From: Agapanthus africanus
Taxonomy: Eukaryota; Streptophyta; Magnoliopsida; Asparagales; Amaryllidaceae
Length of the DNA: 64,000 nucleotides
Reading direction: 5' to 3'
NCBI GenBank assembly: GCA_030015575.1
Contig: CM057344.1
Span: 594,402,410-594,466,409 of the forward strand
The notes under the pieces were generated by a model. It was given only the letters and a program-made list of their open reading frames with translations. It searched no databases and was not told where the DNA came from. The first letter of the stretch is position 1. Every line of letters begins with the position of its first letter. Position numbers and translations under genes: made by a program. Shown here piece after piece: positions 1 to 12,433 of this stretch.

Positions 1-1439
1 CTTCTGATTTTTGGGTTTTGTACTTGCGCTTAGGGAATAAAAGCGGGCAGGTAAAGTATTTCTTCATTCTACAAAAACGGTTGAGCATCCGGATGCATAT
101 GCATACTAGGCCATGGTCTCTGTTGTTGTGTTTGGGCTAGAACAAAAAACCGAGTCTTGCATGAGAGATATTAATAAATAAATAAATTAATTTAAAAAAA
201 ACCGTCTTATGTTTGTTGATCACAAATAAATGTTAAAATCTACTTTACTTTTTCATTTTTATTTATTTGGATGCAACCCATTTTGGATGATCTCTTACTT
301 TGAGAGAAGAAACTCTTGCCGCCTGCCCAACCAGTAGTTATATGATTTTAACCATTCGAGTACCATAGAAATCCAATCGAGGACAGAAATTATTTGATGT
401 GAAAACATATCAAAATAGAGACCTTGGCAACTTCTTGTTAGAAATTTAAAGTTCTATATAAAATGTGGTTCAGCAGCAAGAGATATGGTGTCGGTCAAAC
501 AAAATAGAAAACAAAATAAGAAATTTTATATCCATAAAACTTCCAATAGTTTTTGGTGTTTGGCAATAAACTAGCAAAAGGCTATTACTATTTAAAATCT
601 TGTCATCGATTCACTGATAGTGTCACATCACCACCACATCATTATCATGATTTATAATTTCACGTCATCTGAAAAAATGCAGAATCGTGAAAATACCCTA
701 TTTTTCCATCCTCCTAACCCTAAACCTGGCCCCCATTGCGCTCCTATGTCGTCGATTCCGTCACTGCCTCTTCGACGCCTTAGCTAGCCTCTTATTCATC
801 TTCGTCTTCACGCTAGCCCTAATCCTAGACTCGTCCCTAGCCCCTAGATTCGGTGAGGATGCCCTAGCCCTAGCCTCGGAGAGGACGTTTTATCCCCAGC
901 TCGTCCACGCCAAACCCCTAGCCTTGTCGTTAATTCTCGTCCTTACCTCACCAATCCTCCCATGCCCTAACCTCTCTCTATCATCTTCATCACCTTCACC
1001 ACCCTCCTCTCGCTACCATCATTGACCGCGTCTATCCGTTGCCGTGGCAGTTGGTTAGGGATCTAGTCAAGCAAGCTTTGAAACTTTTTGTCAAAGCTTC
1101 CTATCCACCATTCATGGTGTAATATAAGGATAATTGAGATTGAAATAAAATACAAATCATATATTTAATAATATAATTCTTTTTTGCTTAAATATTAACT
1201 GTCACTGTATTACATCAAGAAGAACTGAGGATAAGTACTAGCTTTGACACAAAAAAAAAACTTTATAGCCAGCTTTGGCCTTGTCCGTGACCTAGTCGTC
1301 GCCATCAATTGTGTAGTTAATAATGAATAATTACTTAAAATTATTAATAAAATAATAAATAAATATTTAATTTAATTCTTTATATGCTAAAGGGGAAATG
1401 TTCATACCGTGAGTCATGATAGTTCTTGTTAGTGTTAGT
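1..1439. other. AT-rich intergenic DNA, no gene seen
   Basis: I see no supported gene here. The stretch is AT-rich and full of stops. One 112-codon open frame (687-1025) is proline/leucine/serine-rich from a C-rich local composition and shows no recognisable domain. A short run of CCTAG repeats lies near 780-930. Confidence 0.6.
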
Positions 1440-2346
1440 TTGGTTGGCGGGATAGTAATCTTAAATTTTCATTAAAATTTACTCGGCTTGTTTTGATGTA
1501 AAACATAGATTTACTATGTGATGGAGGTGTTGATCTCCTTCAGATGTTGTCCTCCGTCGATCTCCCGCGAGCGTTGATGAAGACTTGAGATTGGTGTTGA
1601 AGGTTGTCTTCTTGGACGTGTGGATCTCAATGGGTTGATTTTGAGGTGAAGCCGAGCTACCTGCAAAGAAGTCCCGAGGTGGTTGTACTACCGTAGACCC
1701 TCCGACAATCAAGTTAGCCGAGAAATTTGAGCTGAGTAGCGACTTGTTGGATTGAAATTGCTTTACCCGAGTCGTCTGAAAGAGGGGTTTTTATAGTGGT
1801 CGCATGAAGCGAGCTGGCGCGAGATCTTCGCCGTCAGTTACGTCCCTGACGGTACGCCTACTTGAATGACGGGATCCCTCCATTAATGACGAGATACGCT
1901 AGTTAATGGGGGGATACGACGGCGTGGAACGCGGGATGTTGGGTGGCGGATATCTCGCTTCTGGCGAGATACGTGAAGCCGTGGCGGAGGCTCTTGGGCT
2001 CTACGTTCTTGGTTACTCGGTAGAACCGGGGTGGCTTAGCTCGGCGGGAGGCTCGAAAGCGAGCGGGAGGCCGAGGAAGTCTATGATAGCTCGGAAGCGA
2101 GCTGGGAGGGCTGAGGAAGCTCGGCATGCAGGAGGGCTCGGAGGCGAGCCGATGGTTATTTGTAAGGCGGGCATAGGAGTGTTCTGGAAGGCCATCGAAG
2201 ATCGGGTCAATCCTCGGGGCGAAGGCCCGGGGAATGCCTTCAATATATCGTGCTTGCTCTTGTCCCGTAAGCCCCGGAACACGTCATCTACCACGTGTCA
2301 TGATCTGAAGAATTCCCACCTATGATTATCATCATAATGATAATCA
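1440..2346 (-). mobile_element. LTR relic, probably Tat-type Ty3/Gypsy (solo or truncated)
   Basis: Read on the minus strand, this block has the layout of a Gypsy LTR. A GC-rich upstream part with repeated 'gctcggaggcgagc'-like words leads to a TATA box (CTATAAAAACCCC, near 1785-1797). A leader follows containing 'TTGATTGTCGGAGGGTCTAC' (near 1690-1710), a phrase I know from the R/U5 part of many plant Tat-like LTRs. No coding domain lies on either side, so it is a solo LTR or a fragment. The ends are approximate: the right end is set at the TGATTATC before the C-rich 'tgccccccaaatcat', and I could not find a convincing target duplication. Confidence 0.5.
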
Positions 2347-3050
2347 AATGCCCCCCAAATCATAACAATCCTCTTCCACATTGGTGCTTATTTGATATTA
2401 CCCCAAATAAAAACAGAAAATCTTTCTCCCCCACACACACCCCAAAAAAAAGAAGAAAAAACCCACCGACCCGCCGCCTTCTTTTCCCGGATTCGGCATG
2501 GTTGCTATTTTGTGCTCATAGTATTTGTGCTATTGATGATCCAAAGATGGGCGATAGGATGAAACAGGAGGCCCATGGTCTTTTTTCTTTACCATGATGT
2601 GATGTTAGGATTCAAAAATAGTATAAAAATAGAATGGAAGCGATATCACCCGGCCAAAGTTCCCCTTTCCCTCACCCTAACTTACGCTCTGGACTGAATC
2701 ACCGCTGCCTCTCCCTCCCTCACCCATATTGCTGTCTTTTTTTCTATTGATTTGATATTCTCATAAATATAGAAAGTACACCGATCATCATAATATCTGA
2801 TTCTTGGGAACCACATCATCAGGAAAATGTTCATTCCAGGTGCCAAATGCCGAGGTTTCAAATATTTTGCTAGTTTGTTTGCGAGCTCTAAAAAAATAAG
2901 GCAAAATAGAATGAAACTGGTACTATATGAATAATGTAATTAACCTTAATTGAATACAGAAAACTCTGCCTACAAGTTGAAGGAATTTTAGACCAAGCTT
3001 ATAACCTTACAAAATGTTCTCCTCTTCCTTTTTCACCTTAGTTGGCACGC

Positions 3051-3052
<2 letters not shown>
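2347..3052. other. Intergenic stretch upstream of the aquaporin gene
   Basis: No gene is supported. There are C-rich and A-rich simple stretches near 2428-2475, and the remainder is ordinary AT-rich plant intergenic sequence. Confidence 0.5.

Positions 3053-3053
<1 letters not shown>

Positions 3054-3087
<34 letters not shown>
3054..3087. repeat. (CT)n microsatellite
   Basis: An uninterrupted run of CT dinucleotides about 370 bases upstream of the aquaporin ATG. CT/GA runs are common near plant promoters and 5' UTRs. Confidence 0.9.
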
Positions 3088-3093
<6 letters not shown>

Positions 3094-3130
3094 TTCTTCT
3101 ATGGAGACTAATAGGCAACTTCACTATCAA

Positions 3131-3162
3131 AAATCAGAAATCAGAAATCAGAAATCAGAAAT
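3131..3162. repeat. 7-bp tandem repeat (AAATCAG)n
   Basis: Four complete AAATCAG units plus a partial fifth, in the aquaporin upstream region. Confidence 0.85.
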
Positions 3163-3356
3163 GTTTGGTTTTGTAGTTGATTTTAGAAAGTTTGAGTCTA
3201 TATATAAAACTCCAAAAAAAACTCTCTGTCACAATTAATGTGAGTCCAATATAAATATAAATGGCAAATTTGTGTGCCTGAAACAAACACCCAATTTTGC
3301 AAAAACCCTGTGGGTTGCGTGTATCATCTGCCAACACTCGAAAATATTCTCCCCTC

Positions 3357-3364
3357 TATAAAAA
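3357..3364 (+). promoter_or_regulatory. Candidate TATA box of the aquaporin gene
   Basis: TATAAAAA within 'cccctctataaaaaa' lies about 100 bases before the ATG at 3460, which would leave a 5' UTR of roughly 70 bases. An alternative 'ctatatataaaactc' lies near 3199-3212 and would give a longer leader. Confidence 0.45.
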
Positions 3365-3459
3365 AAAATATATCAAGAATCTCCTACAACAAAGAGAAAA
3401 GCTGATCATCTCTCACACAGATTCTCCATCTTTCCTAATCTCAAACCAAAATATCGTCC

Positions 3460-5495
3460 ATGGGGGCGGTCAAGGCGGCGGTGGGGGACGGCGTGATAAC
3501 GTTCCTGTGGATGTTCTGCGTCTCCAACGTGGGGCCCTTAACGGCGATCATCTCCAAGAGTTTAGGGATCAAGAGCCTGCCGTTGGTTCTCGGGATAACG
3601 GTGATACTGATAACTCTTTTGATACTGATGTTTGCTCCCATCTCTTCGGCGCTGGGGAAGGCAAGCTTCAACCCTGTGAATACCGCAGCGTTTTATGCTG
3701 CTGGAATTACCAACGACAACTTGTTCTCCATGGCACTGCGGTTCCCTGCTCAGGTTCGCCTTCTTCATCCTAACATAAGTTAGTTACCGATATCAGAGTG
3801 CGTATTCGTTCCGCTGTCTATGCAAAGTTCATTCCATTTAGCTCTTAAATACCTTATGGTTTGATTCCATTAAAATTTTGGAGAAAACAATTGGGAAGTA
3901 GTCAGGTAGCACACCCTTCTCTTCATGTCAATTCCTTAACTTTGTCGAATTGGGGTATGCCCCAGGACGTAGTAATGCGTCTCCAACAATGCCCGCCGCC
4001 GCCGCCGTCGCCGATGTAATAAAAGGGGTATTAGTGTGGCCTGGTTCAATTTGGGTGTGGTACTGAGTTTCAGTTGGGAGAGTTTGAGTTTAGTTGTGAA
4101 TTGACGAGTCCTTGGGTCATTTAATGGGGCAGCTAACGGTTGATGGTTAAAAGACAACAAAATGAAACTATAGTGTGGTATCAACTAAGGTTTTAATATG
4201 GCTGGGGTCGAGCGCGATCTCATGGTTGGGCCCCAACCCTCCCTCTGTTTGACGCTGCTGAGCTTAGCAATGGGGCTGCTAAACTTCAAGTTGATTGTTG
4301 GAGAAATAACCATTCTTTAATTTGTAAAAGAGTACACTACACAAAAATTCCCTCAACTATCACAGTTTTTCACTGCACTACTTTAATTTCTTTTCTTTTA
4401 TTACAGTGAAATACCTCGAGTGCTACTTTTGTGATTTACCCCTTGTGAAATAATTGAACAGAATATCGTGATTGCACATAAAAACATAACATTGATTTGT
4501 TAAATGGTAATCGGTGATCAGGCAATTGGGGCAGCGTATGGTGTTTCAGCCATAAGAGAGGTGATGCCTTCTCCATACAAGAGCATGCTCACGGGACCTT
4601 CTCTCAAAGTAGATGTGCACACCGGAGCCATCGCGGAAGGGATCCTGACATTTGTGATCACCTTCGCTGTCCTTTCCATAATCGTCAAGGGGCCAAGTAA
4701 TCCCGTCCTCAAGACACTGATGCTCGCCACGACAACAGTTGCGATGGTTGTTTCAGGCAAGACTTATACAGGACCGTCCATGAACCCAATAAATGTAAGC
4801 AGCAAGTCTTCCATTAAATTTCTCATATATGCCTCTTTATTCTTCTGTTGCACTCTCCTTTCCTTTTGTTGAAGTAAGGGTAAGCAAACTTTAATTTTCG
4901 TTTAAGAAACGAAAAGAAATTCAGTGACTCCTCTGAAGCATCAAACCATGTACGTCACATATGCAGGCTATGTTTGGTTTAAGACAATGTAAACGAAAGA
5001 AAATGGAAAGAAAAACGGAAAGGAAATTAAAAGCAAAAGGAACATAAGCTGAAAATTCAAGGAAAAAACCACAAGAAAAATGCCCAAGCCTTTTAGATCT
5101 ATAAGGATAAATAATGCTTCTTACTGTTTGCTGTGATAGAACATTCATTTCGAAATTTCACAAGAATATATATCAGTTTTGTTAATAACTATAGGTCTAA
5201 GTTTTCTATCATCTCATTTAACATATTTGTGACTATCATGACTGCAAAGAGGAAATCTCCATGCATTTTGAAAAAGACAGAACAATTTTCCATGTGTGAT
5301 CTGCCTCAATATATAATCTAAATCTTGCTCTTTTGCAATTGACAGGCATTTGGGTGGGCATATATCAATAACAAACATAATACATGGGAACAATTTTATG
5401 TATACTGGATTCCCTCCTTCACTGGTGCTATTCTTGCTGCTTGGCTTTTCAAGTTCATTTTCCTGCAACCATCAGCAAAGGTCAAGAAGGCATAA
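3460..5495 (+). CDS. SIP1: Aquaporin, small basic intrinsic protein SIP1-type, three exons
   Basis: Exons are 3460-3753, 4522-4794 and 5346-5495. All junctions are GT..AG and phase 0, giving 238 residues, the usual SIP1 length. SIPs are MIP-family channels that mostly sit in the ER membrane and pass water or small solutes. Visible features: a helix near residues 11-27, a helix at 39-60, the loop-B half helix at 69-82 (SFNPVNTAAFYAAG), helices near 131-153 and 161-176, loop E (YTGPSMNPIN) at 180-189, and a last helix near 203-230. The C-terminus is basic (KVKKA), as in SIPs. The blocks GPSLKVDVHTGAIAEG and FGWAYINNKHNTWEQ are SIP1 hallmarks. The ATG is in a good CCATGG context. Oddity: both pore motifs are non-canonical, NPV at 71-73 and NPI at 186-188. 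SIPs as I recall them vary the first motif but keep NPA in the second. No stop or shift is seen, so it looks functional. Confidence 0.93.
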
Positions 5496-5614
5496 CCGTA
5501 AATATCGAATTAGCAAGAAATATCAAAATTGCTACGGTCAATTCCTAAATGGGAAAACCACACAGTAAAGGCTCTGCATGTCCACGTCTTTGTAGTGTAG
5601 TTATCACTCTTGCT

Positions 5615-5620
5615 AATAAA
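5615..5620 (+). terminator. Candidate poly(A) signal of the aquaporin gene
   Basis: AATAAA lies 120 bases after the stop codon, a plausible distance for a plant 3' UTR. Confidence 0.45.
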
Positions 5621-6525
5621 TGAGTTGCTTCAGGCTAGGTGCTTATTCCATGTATAACATCAAATCTAGTTAAATTGCACACAGGACTCGGCTAGCAGCA
5701 CAAAATGGTTGTTGCAAAACCAAATACTTGTCTCATAAACAAATTGATGTTCTATCTGTACATACCATTTGTTTACAGATATATGCTCTTATGGAACTAT
5801 ACTTGCAAATGGCACTAATCCTTTTCTGATAGTGGACGAGACTGTCGCCGCTTTTGACGCGTCATTCCTCTTTTGTTGTGATACAAGACCTGCAAATAAA
5901 ACCATAATTTTTAAGTGCAATACTGATTGCACGGACACTTCCAACAGGTTACCGTATCCATATCCGACACGTATCGGACACCGACACTTGCAAGATACTT
6001 GCACGACGCGTATCTGACATGTTGCATATATGTCATATACGTATAGTGTGTCTTCTATGCATGCTATATGCGTATAATACATTTTTAGTATGTTATTAGT
6101 GTGTAGCATGTTGGACTTTTTAATTTTTCCTTATTTAATATTGTCATAATAGTTTGATATCTTATTTATCTTTATAAGATTATATATATAACCGTGTTCC
6201 CGTATCCTATATTTTGAGATTTTGTCATGTCGCCGTATCGCATCGTGTAGTATCTGTATTCCCGTATCCGTGCCCATGCAACCTTGGTGCAATACCAGCA
6301 ATGAAACGAAATAAGATGTCTACTAGCATATGGAAAATAAAAAGCTCATGAGCTAAATATTCTGGTTGCTCAAAAAATAAATAAATATCTGATGCTTTCC
6401 ATGTAATTTCCAATTACACAGGTCACAAAATCATCAGATAGAATTTTTGTTGTCATCCGAACTCCACTGATCTTCCCGTTAAGTAGATAGACCAGCTAAA
6501 ACCTTGGTTAAGAAAATGGGTTGGT
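5621..6525. other. Intergenic; includes a CGTATCC-rich repetitive tract
   Basis: No gene is supported. At about 5945-6290 the words 'cgtatcc', 'cgacac' and 'gtatc' recur in both orientations, for example around 5950-6010. This looks like a decayed transposon terminus, but I could not pair clear ends. Confidence 0.4.
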
Positions 6526-6645
6526 GATTCAAATTTAGAAAAACAAAAATACTTTTCCTTCCCGCAATTTGTCTACCCAAAAGTATTTCCAAGAGACAAA
6601 CACCATGGGCCCACATGTTTGACACTATTACTGATGTAGCACACC
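6526..6645. mobile_element. MITE fragment related to the copy at 35520-35702
   Basis: The words 'acttttcc', 'aatttg', 'acccaaaagt', 'caaacaccatgg' and 'cccacatgtttgacactatt' match, in order, the left half and centre of the MITE at 35520-35702. No matching right arm is found here, so this is a half copy or a diverged relative. Confidence 0.5.
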
Positions 6646-6904
6646 TTAATGCATATATCACATACGAGCACGACCGGCCTGAGATTGAGCAGCTGGAAAG
6701 CAAATTAGAGATTTTTTCAATCAATTAGGATTTATCTCTATTTGAATAGATCATAATTGATTGGATAGATCATAATTAGATTTTCAATCAATTAGGATTT
6801 ATTTATATTTCCATATTTGGCTAGATCATAATTGATTTGTTTGATTTGCTTTTATTAGGTTAGATTTATTTTTGAATCTTTTCCTTACTAGATTAAGCAA
6901 ATCA

Positions 6905-9900
6905 AAAATCTTTTCAATCGACAGACCTTCGATGGCTCCTCCTGTACAATAAAACCAGACGGCTGCATCATATAAATCTTCTCCTCAAGAATACCATGCA
7001 AAAAGGCATTCTTGATATCAAGTTGATGCAGACGACAATGAAAGATAGCAGCCAAAGAAGCCAATAGACGTATAGAAACTATCTTCGCGACGGCGGAGAA
7101 GGTCTCAGTAAAATCATGTCCATAAGTCTGAGATTATCATTTTGTTACTAATCGAGAGTTTAACCTAGTAAGAGAACCATCGGAGTTGAGCTTGACTGAG
7201 AATACCCATCGACTACCAACGACACGCTTTTCAGGTGGAAGAACTAGATCTCAAGAATTATTATGCCGAATAGCGGTCATCTCTTCAATCATAAATTCTT
7301 TCCATCCAGGATGTGCAAAAACTTCAGATACATTCGGAGGAATGGTATATTTATCCATAGATGAAATAAAAGCACTGTGTGGAGAAGACAAATGAGTATA
7401 GGAGACAGAACGGTAAAGTGAATTGGCGGTGGAATGAGATGCTTTGCGAATCGCGGTGGGAACATCAATGTTAAAAGGTGCAGCAGGTGTGGGTTCAGAA
7501 ATCGGATCAGGAGTAAGCTTAGGGGTTGGTACAACAGGTGTTGGGTTCAGAGGAATATCTTGGTTTGGTGGAGGCGTCTCAGGTACTGGAGCAGTAGTAG
7601 TGTCCAAAGATGGGTTGTAAGCTTGAGTGGGAATAGTCTTGTCCTGTGGAATTTCGGGGTATTCAAGAAATATCATATCACTGGTGTCACTTGGGGATAG
7701 ACCCACGGGAAAGAAAGACCGTGACTCAAGAAAGGTGATATCAGCTAATATAAAGCAACGAAGGGTGGATTGATAACAGTGATACCCTTTCTGGGAGCGA
7801 GAGTGTCTTAAAAAGACACACCAAAGGGATCGAGAATCCAACTTAGTTCGACCGGATCTATATTCATGGACAAAATTCACACAACCGAAAATTCAAAAAG
7901 GAACCGAAAACAAAGTCATTAAGGAATTGGATAGAAAAAGGCGTTTGACCATCTAACATAGAGGAGTGCATACAATTAATGAGATAAGTGGCTGTAAGAA
8001 CCGCATCCCCCAGAAACGATGAAGAACCCGTCGATGAATTAGTGTTCGGGCAACTTCTAGCATATGACGATTTTTGCTCTCAGCAATATTGTTCTGTTAG
8101 GGTATAGGAACAAGAGGACTCATTTAGAATACCGGATACAAACATAAAATTCTGAAACTCAGAAAAATGACATTCTTTCGCATTATCACTACGAAGTATT
8201 TTCATAGAAACATCAAATTGTGTTTTAATTTCAGCACAGAATTTTCGAAATATGGAAAAAACTTCAGACCAAGATTTTATTAAATATAACCAAATTGCAC
8301 GGGAAAAATCATCAACAAATGTGACAAAATACCGATCACCAAATAACGACTCAATGGGACATGATCCCCATATATCGGAATGAACTAAACTAAATGGAGT
8401 ACTAACTCGCTTATTGACTCGAAGAGGGTAAGATACACGATGGTGCTTACCTAACTAACAAGATTGACACAATAACTCAGTAGTCACAAAAAATTCTGTA
8501 ACTTTTTTAGGTTCTGTAATGATGGATGTCTCAACTGACAGTACAAATCTAAAGACTATAGAATCACTCAAGCATACAACCGACTCTAAAAAACTACTTA
8601 TATGATACAGAACATTAGACACATGTCCGGTGCCAATTGTCTTCCTTGTTTCCATTTCCTGAAATACACAGTGGTTAAGATAAAAGATAGCACAACAGTT
8701 TAGGAATTTTGTGAGTTGGCTAATAGAAAGCAAATTGAAATGAAATCGAGACATATATAGAACTGAGTGCAAAGGCATAGACGGATTTAAAATTACTGAA
8801 CCAATACCACTAACAGGTGAAACAGAACTATCAACTAGTTTGACAGGTGTGAGAAATATGTGAGAAATTGGACAATATACCTGAATTTCCAGTCATGTAA
8901 TATGACGCTCCTGAATCAATCGTCCATGAAGTACAAGCTACTGAGGATAGACACACAGTAGAATTACTTGTCTAAGCAAATGTAGCACTAAAGAATGACT
9001 TCGACTGAGAGAGTTGAAACTGCTGAAACAATCTGAAACTTTCCAACATCTTCGCATCCTAAGAATTAATAGCAAAGTTAGTACCGGAAGCGATATAAGC
9101 TGTAGAAATATTACTTTTCTTCGGGCAATCATACTTCATATGTTCAAGTTCATGACAATAATTACTCGCCCCCTTCTCGACTACCACCAGATCCTCTCCC
9201 TGAGAAACTATCTCGACTACTATCTCTACTAACTCATCTTCCATAATAACTGCCTCGACCTCCTCCTCGACTAGAACGACCCCTGTCTCGACTGAAACTG
9301 CCTCTCTGTGGCATAGCGCCCAATGCATACCTTTCTATGACTGATTCCACGCTCGGGACTGCCTCTCTATGGCATAGCGCCCAATGCATACCTTTCTATG
9401 ACTGATTCCACGCTCGGGTGAGATGGAAACATCTCTCGGATCAGATGGAATGCCTCTGAAGATTCTTTGACGACTCACAACCAATCACCAATGGTCGTGC
9501 AACATCATACGAAGAATTCATACTCCCTAGGAAGATCAGTATATCAAGCTTATCTTGGCGTATCTCCATTTTCTCCAACTCTGTTTCTAAAGGGAAAATA
9601 GCCAGTAACTCATTACATACCTTTTTAAAGGTAGCATAGTGCTCCTCTAACGTCCGACTTCCCTGATCTGAACTAGAATAAATCTGAGAGATAGAACAAG
9701 CCCGGGACATGCTACTCTTCCATGAATAAGTGGACTGCAACAATATCCACATCTCCTTCGCAGTGGAGCAAGTAAGAACCAGATCCATCACCTCCTGTTC
9801 CATGACCTCCTATAAGAGACCCTTCACCAAACTATCATTTTTTATCCATGCAGCAGTTTTCTGGTTGGAGGATCATTGGTGAGATGTTGATCTTTACTCC

Positions 9901-9915
9901 TTCCAGTTAAATTCG
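6905..9915 (-). mobile_element. Ty1/Copia element, truncated and broken fossil
   Basis: Minus-strand fragments appear in Copia order. The gag polyprotein (about 9915-9440) is followed by a CCHC-like knuckle at about 9130-9180 (CHELEHMKYDCPKK). The pre-integrase/integrase region lies at about 8900-7900. A proline-rich linker leads into the start of reverse transcriptase at about 7880-6905, with the Copia phrase QLDIKNAFLHGILEEKIYM near 6990-7050. The element stops inside reverse transcriptase, and no LTR pair is visible. The AT-rich block at 6726-6904 may be a remnant of its end. It is heavily broken, with many interruptions, and looks old. Confidence 0.85.
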
Positions 9916-10627
9916 TCATCACCATGTTAATGAAGCTTTGTTAAATGTATATTTATTTCTGACTATTTCTTGATGTGGGAATTACACTAAGTACTTAACT
10001 TATTAAACCTCAACGGTAACCTTAATTTGTTTACGCATTTCAAAAAGCTCATCTAGTCATTTGAAAGTGAAAAAACAAAAATTGGTTAAAAAAAGTATTA
10101 GAATTAATATTACAAACAATTTACTAGAAATTACCTATTTAGACTAAGGAACAAGTTGTTAATTTCTGAGCAGCTGCCTAGGCAGTGCTTAAGCCGCCAG
10201 GCCCCCTACCCGCTCCACTTTTTACTTACAAATTAAAAACATTGACAAGTGGGAATGGCATATTGTGCTTCAAGTCATCAATCTCAGGTGCATGAATGAA
10301 ACAATCAGTGTGATGATGCACTAGAAACATACAACAAAATATTCATCGTAGTCTACATACAACACGAATACTGACTGCTATATGAGAAGTGTCAAGCCAA
10401 ATCACTGGTCATGAGGCAAAATTTTCGGTCATTGCATAACATTACAATTCTAGCATATGAAAAAGTAACATTTATTGCAATTCAAGGGGTAAAGGTAACA
10501 TTCCAACGAAAATAATTTTAACTAAATATATCAGCTGATTTATATACGAGGAAGATGGACCTAGAGAATGGTAATTGTTAAACTTAAATCCAGACCCTAT
10601 ATATATGTATATGTATATATGTATGTA
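9916..10627. other. Intergenic stretch, nothing recognised
   Basis: AT-rich sequence with no supported gene. A TATATG-rich simple tract at about 10598-10628 abuts the foldback element that follows. Confidence 0.5.
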
Positions 10628-11003
10628 TAGAGGAAAGAGGCCATAGGAGGGAATTTTCTCCAATGGCGTCGAAAAAATACAATCTCCATCGTGTTTTCCG
10701 ACGATCGGCACCCATCATCTTCATCATTATCATCTAAGATATGGGTACACCAAATTTCACGTGATTCTACAACTTTTTCACCGTTGAATTAGTGTGTTCA
10801 AAATTAACGGTTTACCGACAATAGAACTTTTTATATTGCTAAATCAACGGTGAAAAAGTTGTAGAATCACATGAAATTTGGTGTACCCACATCTTAGATG
10901 ATAACAATGAAGATGATGGATTCCGATCGTCAGAAAACACGATGGAGGACGTATTTCTTCGACGCCATAGGAGTAAATTCCTTCCTATGGCCTCTTTCCT
11001 CCA
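10628..11003. mobile_element. Foldback MITE with about 180-bp inverted arms
   Basis: The left arm (from 'agaggaaagaggccatagga') is repeated as its reverse complement at the right end ('tcctatggcctctttcctcc', ending about 11003). Arms of about 180 bases stay paired with few mismatches, through 'ggtgtaccca' and 'gattctacaactttttcacc'. The loop, near 10795-10840, is short and non-coding. Both ends lie in TA-rich DNA, so a TA-type target duplication is possible but cannot be defined. The long terminal repeats without coding resemble a Mutator- or foldback-type MITE. Confidence 0.85.
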
Positions 11004-12051
11004 TTATTCTCATATATATATATAAAGGTAAAAAACTGATAAAATAATCAAGAAACACATTCCGAATACACTTTTTCTTTGGTTACTGTTTTAAAAATAA
11101 AAGCTATAAGCAGCATTTAAAACATTTCAATACATAAACTGTCATAAGAAAACAATTATAAGACTTGGTTAAAATGTTAATATGCATATGGCAAATATCC
11201 ATGATTATACAATGTAACAGCCCCAGTCAGAACAATGAGATGTGAGGACAGACATGCTCTTCCATGAGGTTGAGCTATGGCAGCACTCGATGTATAGGCA
11301 CACCAAGTAGGAATCCATGACAAATAACTTGTCTGTTTCAGCCCCACAGCAGGACTTTGAATTTGACAGTCAAGTGATCTCCAGCCTATCAATATGTAAA
11401 GAAACAAGAAATCATAATAAACATTTAATTATTCTAAAATTATTTGATTACAAAATTTTAAAACTGAAATGCTTTCCATAAATGGTGAAATTACTCATGA
11501 TTCAAAAAATCAGTAACATAACAAATGCCACTGAAGTTACAATTGCATACCATGAAGAAATGGAATCCACTTTTCTTGATTCCTTCCGGTATATACACCA
11601 CCACAGCAAGAAGATTGCCAATTAATATCCCTTTCTCGACCCTTTAGGCATGTCACAATATTTTTCATGGAATAGGGCCTAAGAGAGGATGATGAGCAAG
11701 CATCTCCTTTTAAAACATCTTGTGCTTCTGCGTCACCACAATGTGAACTTGATGTTCCCGAAAAGTAATGACATCTTATAAGTTTTTAAGAAAAGAAAAT
11801 TAGTGTCTGGCTTCAACTAAATGAAATGGCTCCACACGTTAAACAGTTGTTCCCTGCAAGTGCAAGAAACCAAGATTTTCAATCTTCATGCACTCACACA
11901 GACATAAACAAATAGGTCAGGCCGCACTTCGTAAATAGAGGGCTGTCAGGCTGTCATTGAAGACAGATGTAATGAGTAATTAATATGACATGACGAGCAA
12001 GTAAAACTTAGTGCAATTTGGTTGAAAAGAGGGGAAAATATAAATTATAAA

Positions 12052-12166
12052 TGATGGATAGATAAATAGATAGAGCTAAATAGATAGATAAGTTTAAACT
12101 ATGGTATACCAAAATGATAGATGAATAGATATAGATAAATAGATAGATAGGTCAAAAATATGGTAT
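12052..12166. repeat. Imperfect (GATA)n-type microsatellite
   Basis: Interrupted runs of 'gata', 'taga' and 'aaatagatagat', inside the intron between pseudogene exons 4 and 5. Confidence 0.8.
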
Positions 12167-12219
12167 ACAAAAGTATACTGCAAACAAATAACAAGGCATT
12201 AAAATATGAAATATGCCAA

Positions 12220-12433
12220 ACCTACCATGTTGGTGGGTTTTGGATTCTCCACCAGCATGTCACTTTCAATGAGGTTGAGGTCACCCCCTGCTATGACATC
12301 ATTGAAAGTGACATGCAACCAATAGGTAAGCGTGTCACTGTCAATGAGGTCACCCCTGCTATGACATCATTGAAAGTGACATGCATCCAATAGATAGACT
12401 GGTGGGGAATCAAAAACCCACCAATCTGGTAGG
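12220..12433. mobile_element. Small foldback MITE with internal duplication
   Basis: The left end 'cctaccatgttggtgggttt' pairs with the right end 'aacccaccaatctggtagg'. Further in, 'catgtcactttcaatga' pairs with 'tcattgaaagtgacatg', so most of the 214 bases fold on themselves. The middle holds two tandem copies of a block of about 65 bases (12262-12325 and 12329-12392), each itself a hairpin ending in 'tgaaagtgacatgca'. It is non-coding and lies in a host intron. Confidence 0.8.

Noticed and set aside
687-1025. 112-codon open frame, possible secreted or membrane protein
   Set aside because: Composition is driven by C-rich repeats (CCTAG words). No motif and no exon structure support it.
1906-2325. 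139-codon open frame in a GC-rich block
   Set aside because: It overlaps the LTR relic, has overlapping open frames on both strands, and shows no domain.
3297-3773. 158-codon frame overlapping aquaporin exon 1
   Set aside because: It is an out-of-frame shadow of exon 1. The aquaporin frame has clear homology and splice sites.
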